A stretch of 64,000 bases of DNA. Source: Populus alba. Lineage: Eukaryota > Streptophyta > Magnoliopsida > Malpighiales > Salicaceae. The stretch lies in NCBI RefSeq assembly GCF_005239225.2, contig NC_133300.1, positions 10,693,875 through 10,757,874 of the forward strand, given 5' to 3'. The notes beneath the pieces are model-generated. The model was given only the letters and a program-made list of their open reading frames with translations, was not told the origin of the DNA and ran no database searches. Of this stretch, positions 48,801 through 60,031 are shown one piece after another; positions within the stretch are counted from its first letter, which is position 1; each line of letters starts with the position of its first letter. The position numbers and the translations under genes are program-made.

Positions 48801-51800
48801 ATGGCTTCCACAATATCTCTCAATGTTGCCAATTTTGTTACCCTCAAACTCACACCAGAAAACTACCCTCTGTGGCGTGAACAAATGCTTGCTTTAGCCG
48901 AGAGTCAAAACATGGTCGGGCTTCTTACAGGCGAAAAAATGAAACCTACCATGTACATCAATGTCACAACAGAAAGGGCATCAACAAGTGAAGCAACAGA
49001 CCAACAAATCTCAGAAGACTTCCTTAAATGGAGAAAGGAAGATCGTCTCCTACGTGGATGGATCATCGGGACACTTACAGAAGAAACCTTGGGTCTGGTT
49101 ATTGGTCTTGATTCATCCCAATCAGTTTGGAATGCTTTGAAAGAAGCATATGCTCAAGACTCCCAAGAACGAGAATTTACTCTCCGACAACAACTCACAT
49201 ACCTCAAAAAGGACCCCAGTCAATCCTTAGCAGAACACTTGAAAAAATTCAAAAGTATATGTGACAGCCTAGCAGCCATAGGCAACCCCATACCTGACAA
49301 AACAAAAGTTTACTCTTTACTTGCAAATCTTGGCCCGAAATATGAATCTTTCACCACCACAATGCTTAAACCTCCAATGCCATCCTACTCAGAAATGGTT
49401 TCACTCTTACAGGGCTTTGAACAGCGAAATTCATGGATTGAAGCATCACATTCTCCATCTTATGCGTTCTATGGACAACGCAACCACAGACAGCAACAAC
49501 ACAATCATAATAATCGCAGTCCTCACAATCATCAATTCACATCAAAAGGCAGAGGATTTCATGCTACAAACAACAATTTACAATATTCTACTTTTGCAGG
49601 TAATAACTCAGGCTCACAAGCATCATCCCAAAGGAATAACAATCGTGTCTCTCGACCACCACCACCTGGTAAACGACGCATGACACTTACAGAGAGAGAG
49701 GTATACAAGAATGAATATTGTCAACTCTGTGGCAGGCAAGGCCATATAGCCAAAATATGTTGGAGTCTACCAGAACAATCAAGCAATGATGAACTTCCAC
49801 AAGCACTTGCGGCTCTTACAATGGACACCACAATCGCTGACACTGAATGGACTACTGATACTGGTGCTTCGAATCACATGACTGCAAACTCAGGTTACAG
49901 TAACCAACATAAAGGGTATCGCTGTCTTGATCTGAAAACGCATAGGATGTTTCTTTCGAGACATGTGGTGTTTGATGAAAATCATTTCCCTTGTAGGAAG
50001 AAAGAAAATCCACCTTCTTCACACACCAGCTCCACTAAATCCTTCGGTATTTTTCCATTCTTACCTACGGTGATAAACACTGCTCCACCAATAGATGCAC
50101 CTTTATGCAATCCTTTGCATGAATCTTCACCTCCACCCGTTCCAGTGGTTGAAGATGTTCCTTTCGATTTCCCTTCTGATCATGACCACACTCCTGCACC
50201 TCAACAAACGCCTGTCACAAACTCTGCATCATATGATGATACTTCAATGAATGCCATACCTTCGTCTCCTGCAGCTAACATAATACCTGACATAGGTAGA
50301 TCTTCACCTCCACCCATTCCAGTGGTTGAAGATGTTCCTTTTGATTCCTCTTCTGATCATGACCACACTCTTGCACCTCAACAACCGCCTGTCATAGACT
50401 CTGCACCATATGATGATACTTCAATGAATGCAACACCTCCATCTCCTGCAGCTAACATAATACCTGACACAGGTAGTCCCTCACTCATTTCTTCTTCTTT
50501 AAATTCTAACTCTCCTCTACATTTTGAACAGGTACAGCCGGCACCTCATCCTATGGTCACTAGAGCTCAACATGGCATACATAAACCAAATCCACGTTAT
50601 GCCTTAGTTCTTGAACGTGGTGATATTCCTGACGAACCACGTAATGTTAAAATGGCTCTACAACATGATGGCTGGAAACGCGCCATGTTTGAGGAACTTG
50701 ATGCACTACGTCAAAATCAAACATGGACCTTAGTACCTAGAGAACCTTATATGAATGTTGTGGGATCAAAGTGGGTGTTTAAAGCTAAATTGACTGCTAA
50801 TGGTACCCTTGATAGGCTGAAAGCCAGGTTAGTTGCAAAAGGGTATCATCAAGTTGATAGCGTCGACTATACAGAAACGTTTTCTCCAGTTATCAAACCA
50901 GGTACCATTCGTTTAGTTCTTAGTTTGGCCTTAGTTCACCAATGGGACATAAGACAACTTGATGTCAAAAATGCCTTTCTCCATGGTTTCATAAGTGAAG
51001 ATATTTTTATGGAACAACCCCCTGGTATGCACGATTCACTCTTTCCCTCTCATGTATGTAAACTTCAAAAAGCTCTTTACGGTCTTAAACAAGCACCACG
51101 AGCTTGGTTTGATCGCTTTAGCTCTTTTTTGCTTGCACATGGTTTCTCTTGTAGTTTGGCTGATCCATCACTTTTTATCCTGCACTCATCACTTGGTACA
51201 TTAATTTTATTACTCTATGTTGATGACATGCTCTTGACAGGATCCAATTCATGGTTACTTGATGAGTTTATTCAACTCTTACATTCTGAATTTGCAATGA
51301 AAGACCTTGGCCCCATACACCATTTCCTTGGGATTGAAATTCAGCGGCGTAATCATTCCTTACATCTTTCTCAGGCTCATTATGCTTATTCAATTCTAGA
51401 TAAAGCACAAATGCTTGATTGCAAACCCATGAACACACCAATGGAGTCTAAAACTAAAGGTCTTCATGATGACACACCTTATTCAGATCCTTCCTTTTAT
51501 CGTAGCATTGTTGGTGCCCTACAATATTTGACCCTTACAAGACCTGACCTTTCCTTTTGTGTCAATTATGTTTCTCAATTTCTATAAGCCCCATCTGTTG
51601 CTAGCATGAAAATGGTTCGTCGTATTTTAAGATATGTCAAAGGCTCCATCCATTTTGGTTTACATTTAACTGGTGATACTACACTTGATCTTTGTGGTTT
51701 TTCTTATGCAGATTGGGCAGGTTGTCCAACTACCCGACGATCCACAACTGGCTTTTGTACGTTCTTAGGGCGGAATATTATATCATGGTGTGCCAAGAAA

Positions 51801-52277
51801 CAACCAACCATTTCTCGATCAAGCACTGAAGCCGAGTATCGTGCTATGGCCAACACTGCTGCAGAATTAACTTGGCTCACTTTTCTCTTACGTGATCTTC
51901 GTGTTCCTCAATCACAGCCGCCAATTCTATTTTGCGACAACTTAAGTGCATTACATATGACTATTAATCCTGTTTTTCATGCTCGAAGTAAGCACATTGA
52001 ATTGGACTACCATTTTGTTCGTGAAAGGGTTTCTATGGGTCTTCTTGTTACTCGCCATGTTTCTTCTACTCTACAGATTGCAGATATCTTTACTAAACCC
52101 CTTTGTAAAGTTGTCTTACACCACTTCCGCAACAAACTTTGCCTTCAGCCTCGGCATAGTTTAAGGGAGGATATTAAACATAATCCACCCATTAACAACC
52201 ATCTTGAGTCTACAGAATGGAGTGATAAGGCAGTTGACCAAGATGTGATTGTCTTTCTAGAAATAGAAGAATCATGA
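48801..52277 (+). pseudogene. Copia gag-pol polyprotein: integrase core deleted, one stop in pol
   Basis: The frame opens at 48801 and is intact to a TAA at 51585-51587. In the same frame it resumes at 51588 and ends in the 3' LTR at 52277. Domains in order: gag (residues 1-300), a CCHC knuckle CQLCGRQGHIAKIC near residue 306, protease WTTDTGASNHM near 352, then directly GYRCLD and LSRHVVFDE, which normally lie after the integrase core. The HHCC and DDE parts of integrase are absent. Reverse transcriptase follows (KWVFKAK near 656, YVDDM near 806), and RNase H text (SSTEAEYRAMA, HIELDYHFVRE) lies after the stop. The stop sits in a codon where CAA (Gln) would fit. Gag and much of RT could still be made. 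Confidence 0.92.
50124..50477 (+). repeat. In-frame tandem duplication in the copia linker (2 x 177 bases)
   Basis: Two 59-codon units (50124-50300 and 50301-50477) repeat SSPPPVPVVEDVPFD, SDHDHTPAPQQ and SPAANIIPD with several substitutions. They lie in the Pro/Ser-rich linker between integrase and reverse transcriptase. The substitutions show the duplication is older than the insertion here. Confidence 0.92.
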
Positions 52278-52542
52278 AGAGGAATTCAAGGAGTCCAATC
52301 ACTGCATAATAGGAAATCAGTTCAGCAATCTACTCCAGCAATTTACTCCTGTAAAATAGCTATGTAACAGCACTAAGATAGAAATTACAATCTGTATAAT
52401 TTTACTACTTTATTTGTAACTTTCCTTCTGAATATTTCTTCTACATTGTAAAGTCTATATATACATTAGTAATCAAGAACTCTTACTCACGCTTTGCATG
52501 AGAAGTTTTCTCACAATTATTCTCTTTTATATTTTTTCTTTA
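52172..52542 (+). repeat. 3' LTR of the young copia element
   Basis: Same length as the 5' LTR with one base different (T at 52258). Preceded by the purine-rich tract TTAAGGGAGGA (52161-52171). Confidence 0.95.
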
Positions 52543-53201
52543 GGGTCAGTGCCAATTCTTTTGGAGATGGTCAAGTCAGGTCGTATGGAGAGTCGGGTTC
52601 TATTAATATTGTGTAACTTGGCTTGGAGTCCGGATGGCCGGCATGCGATGTGGGATTCAGGCGGGGTGGAGGTTTTGTTGGGCTTGTTGAGGAGAAGTGA
52701 TTTCAAATCTGAGTCAACTCAGGATGTTTGTGTGTCTGTTTTGCATGGACTGAGTCATGGGGGTCTGAGGTTTAAAGGGTTGGCAAGAGCAGCAGGTGCG
52801 GTGGAGGTGTTGATGCAAGTGGAGAAGACAGGAAGCGAACGGACTAAGGAGAAGGTAAGGAGAATATTCAACATGATGACAGAGACAAGAATGGAGAAAG
52901 AGGATGTGAATTGGGAGGAAGTGCTAGAGGACTCGGGATCAACTCCATGTCGATTCGGTGGTGGAAAGGATGGGCTAAGCACAAACGCATGAGCTTAGCA
53001 TATTTTTTTTTATATTCATAAATTTTTTCAAATAAATAATGCTAATGTTGAAAAAATCAATATAAGAAAATCAAAATTCATTTTTTTGTAAAATGTTTCA
53101 TGGAATTTTTTATAATTAGTCTAAACGTATCTTCAATATTCACCACCAAATCAACACCAAGTAAATGTACTGCATGTTATATGAACACAAACTATACTTA
53201 A

Positions 53202-53411
53202 TGATAAGGACTGCGATTCTTTTATTGATCTTGGATGATTTGTTATTATGTATGTGTCTTTCCTAGTTTATAAGACAAATATTTGTCACTTCTTTGTTTT
53301 CTATTATGTAAGATCTTTCAACTATATATACATTATATATAATGAGAATCAATAACCTCCACACAATTGAGGATTTTTGTCACACTTTACGCATGTTTTC
53401 AAATCTTGTTA
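53202..53411 (+). repeat. 5' LTR of the old copia element
   Basis: Begins TGATAAGGACTG, with a TATA-like CTATATATACATTATATA near 53324, and ends CTTGTTA directly before the primer-binding site. Confidence 0.9.
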
Positions 53412-53679
53412 TAGTATCAGAGCATATCTAGCTAGGTTTTTTTTCTTTTTACTTGATCCTTTTCATGATTGTATCGTCCTCGTCACCTTCACTTTTGTTG
53501 AACATGATGGTGCATATGCTTACCATCAAATTGATCTCCTTAAATTATTTGTTATGGAGAAATTAGTTTATCCCACTGTTAACAAGCCATGATCTTCTTG
53601 GATTTCTAGATGGTAGTGTCTCAACCCCTTCTCTGCATATTACTAGTTCTGATGACACCACCCAAGTGAATCCAACCTA

Positions 53680-56600
53680 CACTTTTTGGTTGAATACAAA
53701 TCAGACACCCTAAGTCTCCTCTATTCTTCTCTTACGGAGGAATTTATGAGTGAGGTACTTGGTTTGAAACATGCATATGAGGCCTGGACTACTCTTGAAG
53801 CCTTTTTCTCTCACATATCCAAGACTCGAGAACTTCAACTCAAAGATGAGCTTCAACTAATACAGCGAGGCTCCAAATCCATGGCTGAATTTTCTCAACT
53901 CTTTAAAGGCATATGCGATCAACTAGTAGCAATTGGTCGACCCAGTGACGACCTGGAAAAAGTCCACTGGTTCTGAAGAGCCTTAGGTCTCGATTATAAG
54001 ATCTTTTCAACTATAATGCTTTTCTAGTTTTCGTTACCTTCTTTTGCAGTTATCATACCGAAAGCTTTGAGACATGAGATTTTTGAAAGATTGGTGTATC
54101 AATAATCTACCAACTCATTGTTCTATGCTCAATGACATTCTTCCACCAGACCGAAAAGCACCAACAGAGGAAAGCCAAAACCTCCCACTGCCTCTGCCTC
54201 AAAATCGTCTAATTTTTCTCCAATTTATTGTCAACTCTACAACAAGGAAGGACATTTGGCTAAACGTTGTTGGACATTTATTAATCTCAAGAAAAAGCAA
54301 TATGCTGGCCTTGCTAAGGCTTTCACTACTTGTTCAACCCTAGACTCTAACAACTCCGCTCGGTATCCGGACTCTGGTGCAACCTCTCACATGAAAAATG
54401 ATCCCGAGGGTGTAGATGTTTTTGTTGTCTACTCTAGTAATAAAACGGTGATGGTTGGTAATGGTCGGTCTCTTTCTATTTCTCACACTGGCTCCGTTTC
54501 CACTTCTGCTCCCAGCAACTCACTACTTTTATCTAATGTTTTAGTTGTTCCTGGTATTATGAAAAAGCGTATTTCAATTAGTTAACTTACTAAGGATAAT
54601 AATTGTTGTGTCATCTTTTTTTATTCTTGTTTTACCATACAGGATCGGGTCACAAGAGTAGTGTTGGGGGTCGGTAGATGTGAGAATGACCTATACGTGC
54701 TCGAGCAACATCATCATGACCTTGCTTCCATAGTGTCTTCCAACAAAACCACATGTCTCTGCTCATTTATGGCATGTTCGTCTAGGTTATCCTAGTTTTT
54801 ATACTATTGACTCTTTCTCTAAGTTAGGTTTTATTTCTTGTGGTGATAAATTGATGGGTTTGGATTCCAGTTTATGTGTTGGATGTAATCTTGGAAAAAG
54901 CCATCATTTACCCTTTTCACTTAATAATACTTGTTGTGATTACCTTTCGATTACTTACACTAGGATTTATGAGGTCCTTCACCTGTCTGTTCCACAATTG
55001 GTTTTTGATATTATGCAGTGTTAATTGATGATTGTACCAGATTCAGTTGGTTTTTTCCATTAAAAGAAAATTTTGGTTTTTTGATACCTTTATCAACTTT
55101 CAACATTATATTGATACTTAATTTTCTTCTAAAATTAAGTCCTTCCAATGTGATGGTGGAATTGAATTTACAAATAATAAGTTTCGCTCTCACCTCACAT
55201 CTTATGGTATTGTGTTGCGCATTGCTTGCTCTTATACACTTAGTCAAAATGGGATTGCTGAACGTAAACACCGATATGTCACTAAAACAAGACTCGCTAT
55301 TATGTTTCATGCATGTGTTTTGTTGCCTCTTTAGGTTGAGGCCTTCTTGACAACTATTTATCTCATCAAGGAACTCCCCTCACAAACTCTTGATGGCAAA
55401 ACTCCTTACGAGCTCTTATTTGGTAAATACCCCAACTATATTATGGTTCGCACTTTTGGATGTTTAAGCTTTCCTTATTTGCGAGATTATACTCTTAACA
55501 AATTATCTCCCAAATCCTCTTCTTGTGTCTTTTTAGGTTATAGCCCCCTTTCATAAGGGTTTTCACTGTTTTAATCTTAAGAGACAACATTTTATGTCTC
55601 TCGACATGTCTAATTTTATGAAACTATATTTTTTTATGCAAGTGATGATATCCAACAGCTTCATAGTTTAGCACCTCATATTAATTTTTCTGATTTCTTA
55701 GAATCTAATAATAATATATCTCATGCCTCTACAAATTTATTGTTATCTTCTCCTATTTCAAATCCTATTTTTTTGCCATGTAGTGATGATCTTGGTGAAT
55801 CCTTTTCCTGGACATCTCATGTTGTGTCTACCATCTCGTCTCCTTGTCCGCCCTCTCTATATGTTCCTTTACTAACAACGTCTACCAACCTTCACCTAAT
55901 GTTTACTAGAAGAAAAGCTAGTATATTTAAACCTAAGGCCTATCATGCATTAACAATTTCACCCTCTTCTCAGTTTTTTCAGGTCCTTTTTTCTCTACAA
56001 GAACCTCAGGGTTTCAAGTCTTCTGTCAAACACCTAGAATGGCTCTCGGCTATGGATAATGAAATACAAGCTTTGAAGAAGCACGATACTTAGGATTTTA
56101 TACCATATCTTGTAAATCATAATGTGGTTAGTTGTCGTTGGATCTTTAAAACCAAGCTACATGCTGATGGATCCATTGAGCGTCATATGACTCATCTTAT
56201 AGCCAAGGGCTTCTCTCAAATTCGTAGCTTTGATTTTGAAGACACATTCAATCTTGTGGTGTATCCTGCTACTGTTTAGATTATCTTATTCATTGTAGTT
56301 ACTTCTGGATGGCTCTTATATTATTTAGATGTTAAGAATGCCTTTCTTCATGGTCATATTTCTGAAGAAGTATATATGGACCAACCACCTGGCTATATTG
56401 ATCTACAATTTCCTCACCATATATATCAATTGAAGCGTGCTCTTTATGGACTCAAACAAGCCCCTCATGCTTGGTTCCAACGCTTTAGTTTGTTTTTAAT
56501 AAACCTTGGTTTTCTTCTCAAGAAGGTTGATTCCTCTATGTTTGTCCATCATACCACGATAGACACGATTTATCTCTTGCTATATGTATATGATATGGTG

Positions 56601-57024
56601 ATTACTAGAAACAATCCCAATTTGATCAAGACTTTTATCACACAATTGTCCAAAGAATTCACTATGAATGATTTGGGTTCTTTACACTATTTTCTTGGTG
56701 TCGAAGTCCAACATGACTCTTATGGCTTATTTCTTAGCCAAACCAAGTATGCTCTTGATCTTTGACAATATGCTGACATGGTTAAGGCCAAACCCATTGC
56801 CTTCCCCTCCGAAGATATTATGCGACAACAAAAATGCTATATTTATGGCAGTCAATCCTATCACTCGGTCTCGATCTAAGCATATTGTGATTGACTATTA
56901 TTTTGTTCGTGAACTCATTGCCAATGGCTTCTTAAAATTCATATTTGTTCCCTCTCATCTCCAACTAGCCGATTCTTTTACCAATGGAGTCACCAAGCCT
57001 CAGTTCATACTTTTCCGTAACTAG
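53680..57024 (+). pseudogene. Decayed copia gag-pol
   Basis: Pieces in shifting frames follow copia order. Gag (FMSEVLGLKHAYEAWTTLEA, 53740) is followed by a knuckle-like stretch (54230), protease text YPDSGATSHM (54364), weak integrase pieces (54960-55560), reverse transcriptase (MDQPPGYIDL, ALYGLKQAPHAWFQRF, 56376-56760) and the RNase H end (SRSKHIVIDYYFVRE, 56870). The catalytic YVDD reads YVYD at 56585, so one Asp is lost. A deletion joins RT to late RNase H near 56770. Many stops. Not functional. Confidence 0.9.
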
Positions 57025-57064
57025 CTTCACATGGTTCCTTATACTATGATTAGCTTGCAAGGGG

Positions 57065-57276
57065 TGATAAGGAATCCAATTCCTTCCTTGATCTTAGAAG
57101 ATTTGTTATTATGTACATATCTTTTCTAGTTTATAGGAAAAATATTTGTTACGTCTGTTTGTTTCCTATTATATATGATCTTCCAACTGTGTATACATTA
57201 TATATAATGAGAATCAATAACTTCAACACAATTAAGGATTTTAGCCATATTTTACACAGGTTTTTAAACCTTGTTA
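57065..57276 (+). repeat. 3' LTR of the old copia element
   Basis: Partner of 53202-53411 with many substitutions. Ends CCTTGTTA followed by CTTAA. Confidence 0.9.
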
Positions 57277-57281
57277 CTTAA

Positions 57282-57667
57282 TATTCACATCAATGTCCAA
57301 TTATTTTGAGAGCATGAAAGATTTTTTGGCTTCGTTCTTAATAAATGACAACTTTCTTAGAAAAGTTTGTGAAAACTCTTATTCTCTCTTACTCTCTTAT
57401 TCTCATTTTTTTAGAACTCTCTGGATGCTTTTTTTTTAACTCATTTAATAATTTTTTTAATTTTATCCCCTCCTTCCATTCCATGAGATCATGGTCCATG
57501 TTGACCTATCATAGGTGACTTGGATCCACGATCCATTTTCTTCATCTCCTACTAGCCCATAATGGGATCAACTCTCTCATTTACATTGCAATATTTATAC
57601 GTAACAAATAGTAATGGGGTTTGGAGTACATGTAATATACAATACCTTAGATCATTTATCATATTTA
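57282..57667. other. Spacer between the copia and CACTA elements
   Basis: I see no gene or repeat of note in these 390 bases. Confidence 0.5.
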
Positions 57668-57670
57668 TCT

Positions 57671-59459
57671 CATTACCAGAAAGTTAATAAATACAAATTG
57701 AAACACTTATTGAATTTTTTCATCGATATATTACAATGACATTTACCGATAAAAATTTTCATTGCTAAATCTGTAGGTAAACACCGACATAAATATTTAC
57801 ACGGTATATACCAAGGGAATCGTTGTAAAAAAAAAGGAATAAAATAATTCAAACAGTAGGATGACATGTAAGTTTGACATATGACGTTATCGACAGAATT
57901 AACTTGATGGTAAAATTTGTCTGTGAATATACTGATGAAAAAATTCCATCGGTATATACTAGCGATGTTACAAATGTAATTACAGTGAAATTCAAAAAAA
58001 ACAAATTGTATGGTGATGTGGCATTTATACCAACAGAATTGTTAACGGTGTTACCATCAGAATAATGTTGTCGGTCAATCCATCGGTAATATTTAATTTA
58101 TGACCTAACGCTCAACCCTCATCTTCCCCTCCCCCATTTCTACTTCTTCTTTGTGCATTTTTCTTTGCAACAAATAACCACCCCCACCCCCACCCCCAAC
58201 CCCACCCCCAATCTCAACACAATTCAACCTCTTACAACAAATTCACCCATCATAACACTTGATTTGTCAACATTCGTGTTCTTATTCAAATTTTATTAAG
58301 AGTTCTTCACCTTAAGTAAGCAAATCTATCCTTTTTTTATTTGAACATAATTTTAAAATGTTAATTTTTTTATATATTTTTGTAGTATAAGTATTTTGTT
58401 TGAGTGTTTACTTGTTTTATAGTTTTTTCTCAAACAAACTTATTGTATGGATTTATGATTTGTACATGTTATGGTTTGTTTGAGATTTTTATAAAATTGT
58501 ATTTGTTTGTAAATTGATGAAACTTATGTTGACTTTTTTTATTTCAATGTGTTGTGATTAAATAAATAATGACTTAGTTAACAGGTCCGTTTTATATTTT
58601 GTCAATTTTATTGACAAGTTGTAATTTCCGGTAAATATGTAAAAATTTAAATTTATATAGATAATTGATAATGAAGTAAGAGAACTATTAAAATACATTG
58701 AATAAACTTGAGCTAAACTAATATTTTTGCAAATTTATTTAGTTAAGATAGTTAATTAATACATGTTGTCATCGTTATTTTAATTTATTTTAATAATTTT
58801 TCTACTTTTGTTCAATATATTTTTTTAAAGTATATATTTTTCAATAATTATAAAAGATATTACCGATAAAACAAGTTTGTCGGTATATTTCATCGTTATT
58901 TTAATTATTTTTCTACTTTTGTTCAATATAGTTTTTTTAAAATATATTTTTTAAATAATTAAAGATGATATTACTGACGAAACAAGTTCATCAGTATATT
59001 TCAAAGAGTTGGAAAAGAATTACTACAAATGTCATTTCTACTATTAACTCAATGACGAAATAACTATGTCGGTATATTTCAGAGAGTTGCAAAATAATTA
59101 CTAAAAATGTCACTGCAATTGTTAACTCATTGATAGAATTACTGATGACATTTTGTCGATGATATATAATTTTATGGATGGAATTACATACGGCTCAATT
59201 GTCAGTGATATGCTACATTGTACCGAGAAATTACCAACAGCATGAAGCGAGTAATGTTTTTTGGCGTGCATGTTCTGTTTGTAAAGCTATCGGTAAATTT
59301 ATTAATGACGGACTCATCAATAGACCAGAAATTACCGACGAGCATTTTTCCGACGGACATTTTACGTTCGTGATCCCATTGGTAAAATAATCACAGATTG
59401 ATTGTTAGCGTAAATACCAAAAGAAAATTTCATTGATAAAACTGTTAAATCTGGTAGTG
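57671..59459. mobile_element. Non-autonomous CACTA (En/Spm) element, 1789 bases
   Basis: The right end read inward is CACTACCAGATTT and the left end is CATTACCAGAAAG, one base off the CACTA motif. A TCT duplication flanks both sides (57668-57670 and 59460-59462), the 3-bp size expected of CACTA elements. Subterminal regions carry many short words of the ACCGACGGA / TCGGTATAT type in both directions, typical of transposase-binding sites. No transposase is present. The middle has a C-rich run (58180-58212) and a leader-like block of unknown origin. Confidence 0.85.
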
Positions 59460-59462
59460 TCT

Positions 59463-60028
59463 TTAGCAAAATCTAATTAATTACACTCTTGTAATGGTAA
59501 TTATGTCTTATCATATATATAAAATTAACAAATGAATATAAATTAATGTAATAATCCGATCTTGTTTTTTTTCCTTGACTTTTTTAATTTCTATATAACT
59601 TGCTTTTCTTATAGTGTACTAGTGGATCAAATCATCCAAAATTCTTTGGAACACAATAAGATAGCAAAAATTAAATCTAAATTTCAAAGAATAGATGACA
59701 ACCATAAGGGTACAAGTAAAGAATATTAATAATGTTTAGAGTCTCACACAATATCAAATTGAGATCAAGATTTATTTGTCTTTGTGAGTCAACTTTCACA
59801 CGTTATTGTATCATCTCTTTTCCCAATGAGCATATATTGTTATTATTAATAATACCATATAGATGATAGTTCAAACAAGCTCAATGTCTAACTTTGAGTT
59901 CTCTTGTCTACCCAATTAATTTTGACTCACTAATCTCAAATGAGGGCTCTTAGTACTGGATTTCCTATTTACGATGTATATTTTGCAAGTCTTTTACGCC
60001 CCATCAAATCCAAGTATGGATGTGACTT
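59463..60028. other. Intergenic DNA
   Basis: No gene recognised. AT-rich sequence up to the TTA target duplication of the next element. Confidence 0.5.
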
Positions 60029-60031
60029 TTA

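Larger units (their letters stand above)
48366..52542 (+). mobile_element. Young Ty1/copia LTR retrotransposon, 4177 bases, integrase-deleted
   Basis: Two 371-base LTRs (48366-48736 and 52172-52542) differ at one position (C at 48452, T at 52258). The element is flanked by GGGTC at 48361-48365 and 52543-52547. The primer-binding site TGGTATCAGAGC and the purine tract AAGGGAGGA are in place. The near-identity of the LTRs marks a recent insertion. Pol lacks the integrase core, so enzymes from a relative were probably used. The LTRs start TA and end TA instead of TG and CA. Confidence 0.95.
47197..52992 (+). pseudogene. U-box/ARM-repeat E3 ubiquitin ligase (PUB38-41 type), split by a copia insertion
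   Basis: The host reading frame is 47197-48365 plus 52548-52992. The copia element and one GGGTC copy lie between. Without them the two parts are in phase and give about 537 residues, the usual size for this subgroup. Residues about 54-128 form a U-box (EFLCPVSGTLMKDPV, SGHTFER) that binds E2 enzymes. From about residue 230 helical ARM repeats follow (VNSVACLVNLSLEKNNKIKI, GAIFSLAL), which bind substrates. The break falls in codon 390, inside the ARM region. The insertion makes a predicted 424-residue chimera with a 34-residue LTR-encoded tail that stops at 48471. I chose the ATG at 47197; the frame is open further upstream but has no ATG. Function in ubiquitination is inferred from family. 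Confidence 0.9.
53202..57276 (+). mobile_element. Old Ty1/copia retrotransposon, 4075 bases
   Basis: LTRs of about 210 bases (53202-53411 and 57065-57276) begin TGATAAGG and end CTTGTTA, and differ at very roughly one base in six. CTTAA duplications flank the element at 53197-53201 and 57277-57281. A degenerate primer-binding site TAGTATCAGAGC lies at 53412-53423. A purine tract near 57053 (GCAAGGGG) precedes the 3' LTR. It lies about 200 bases after the PUB stop codon, in the same orientation. Confidence 0.92.

Noticed and set aside
49321..49683. 120-codon frame overlapping the copia gag
   Set aside because: Shadow of the gag frame in another phase.
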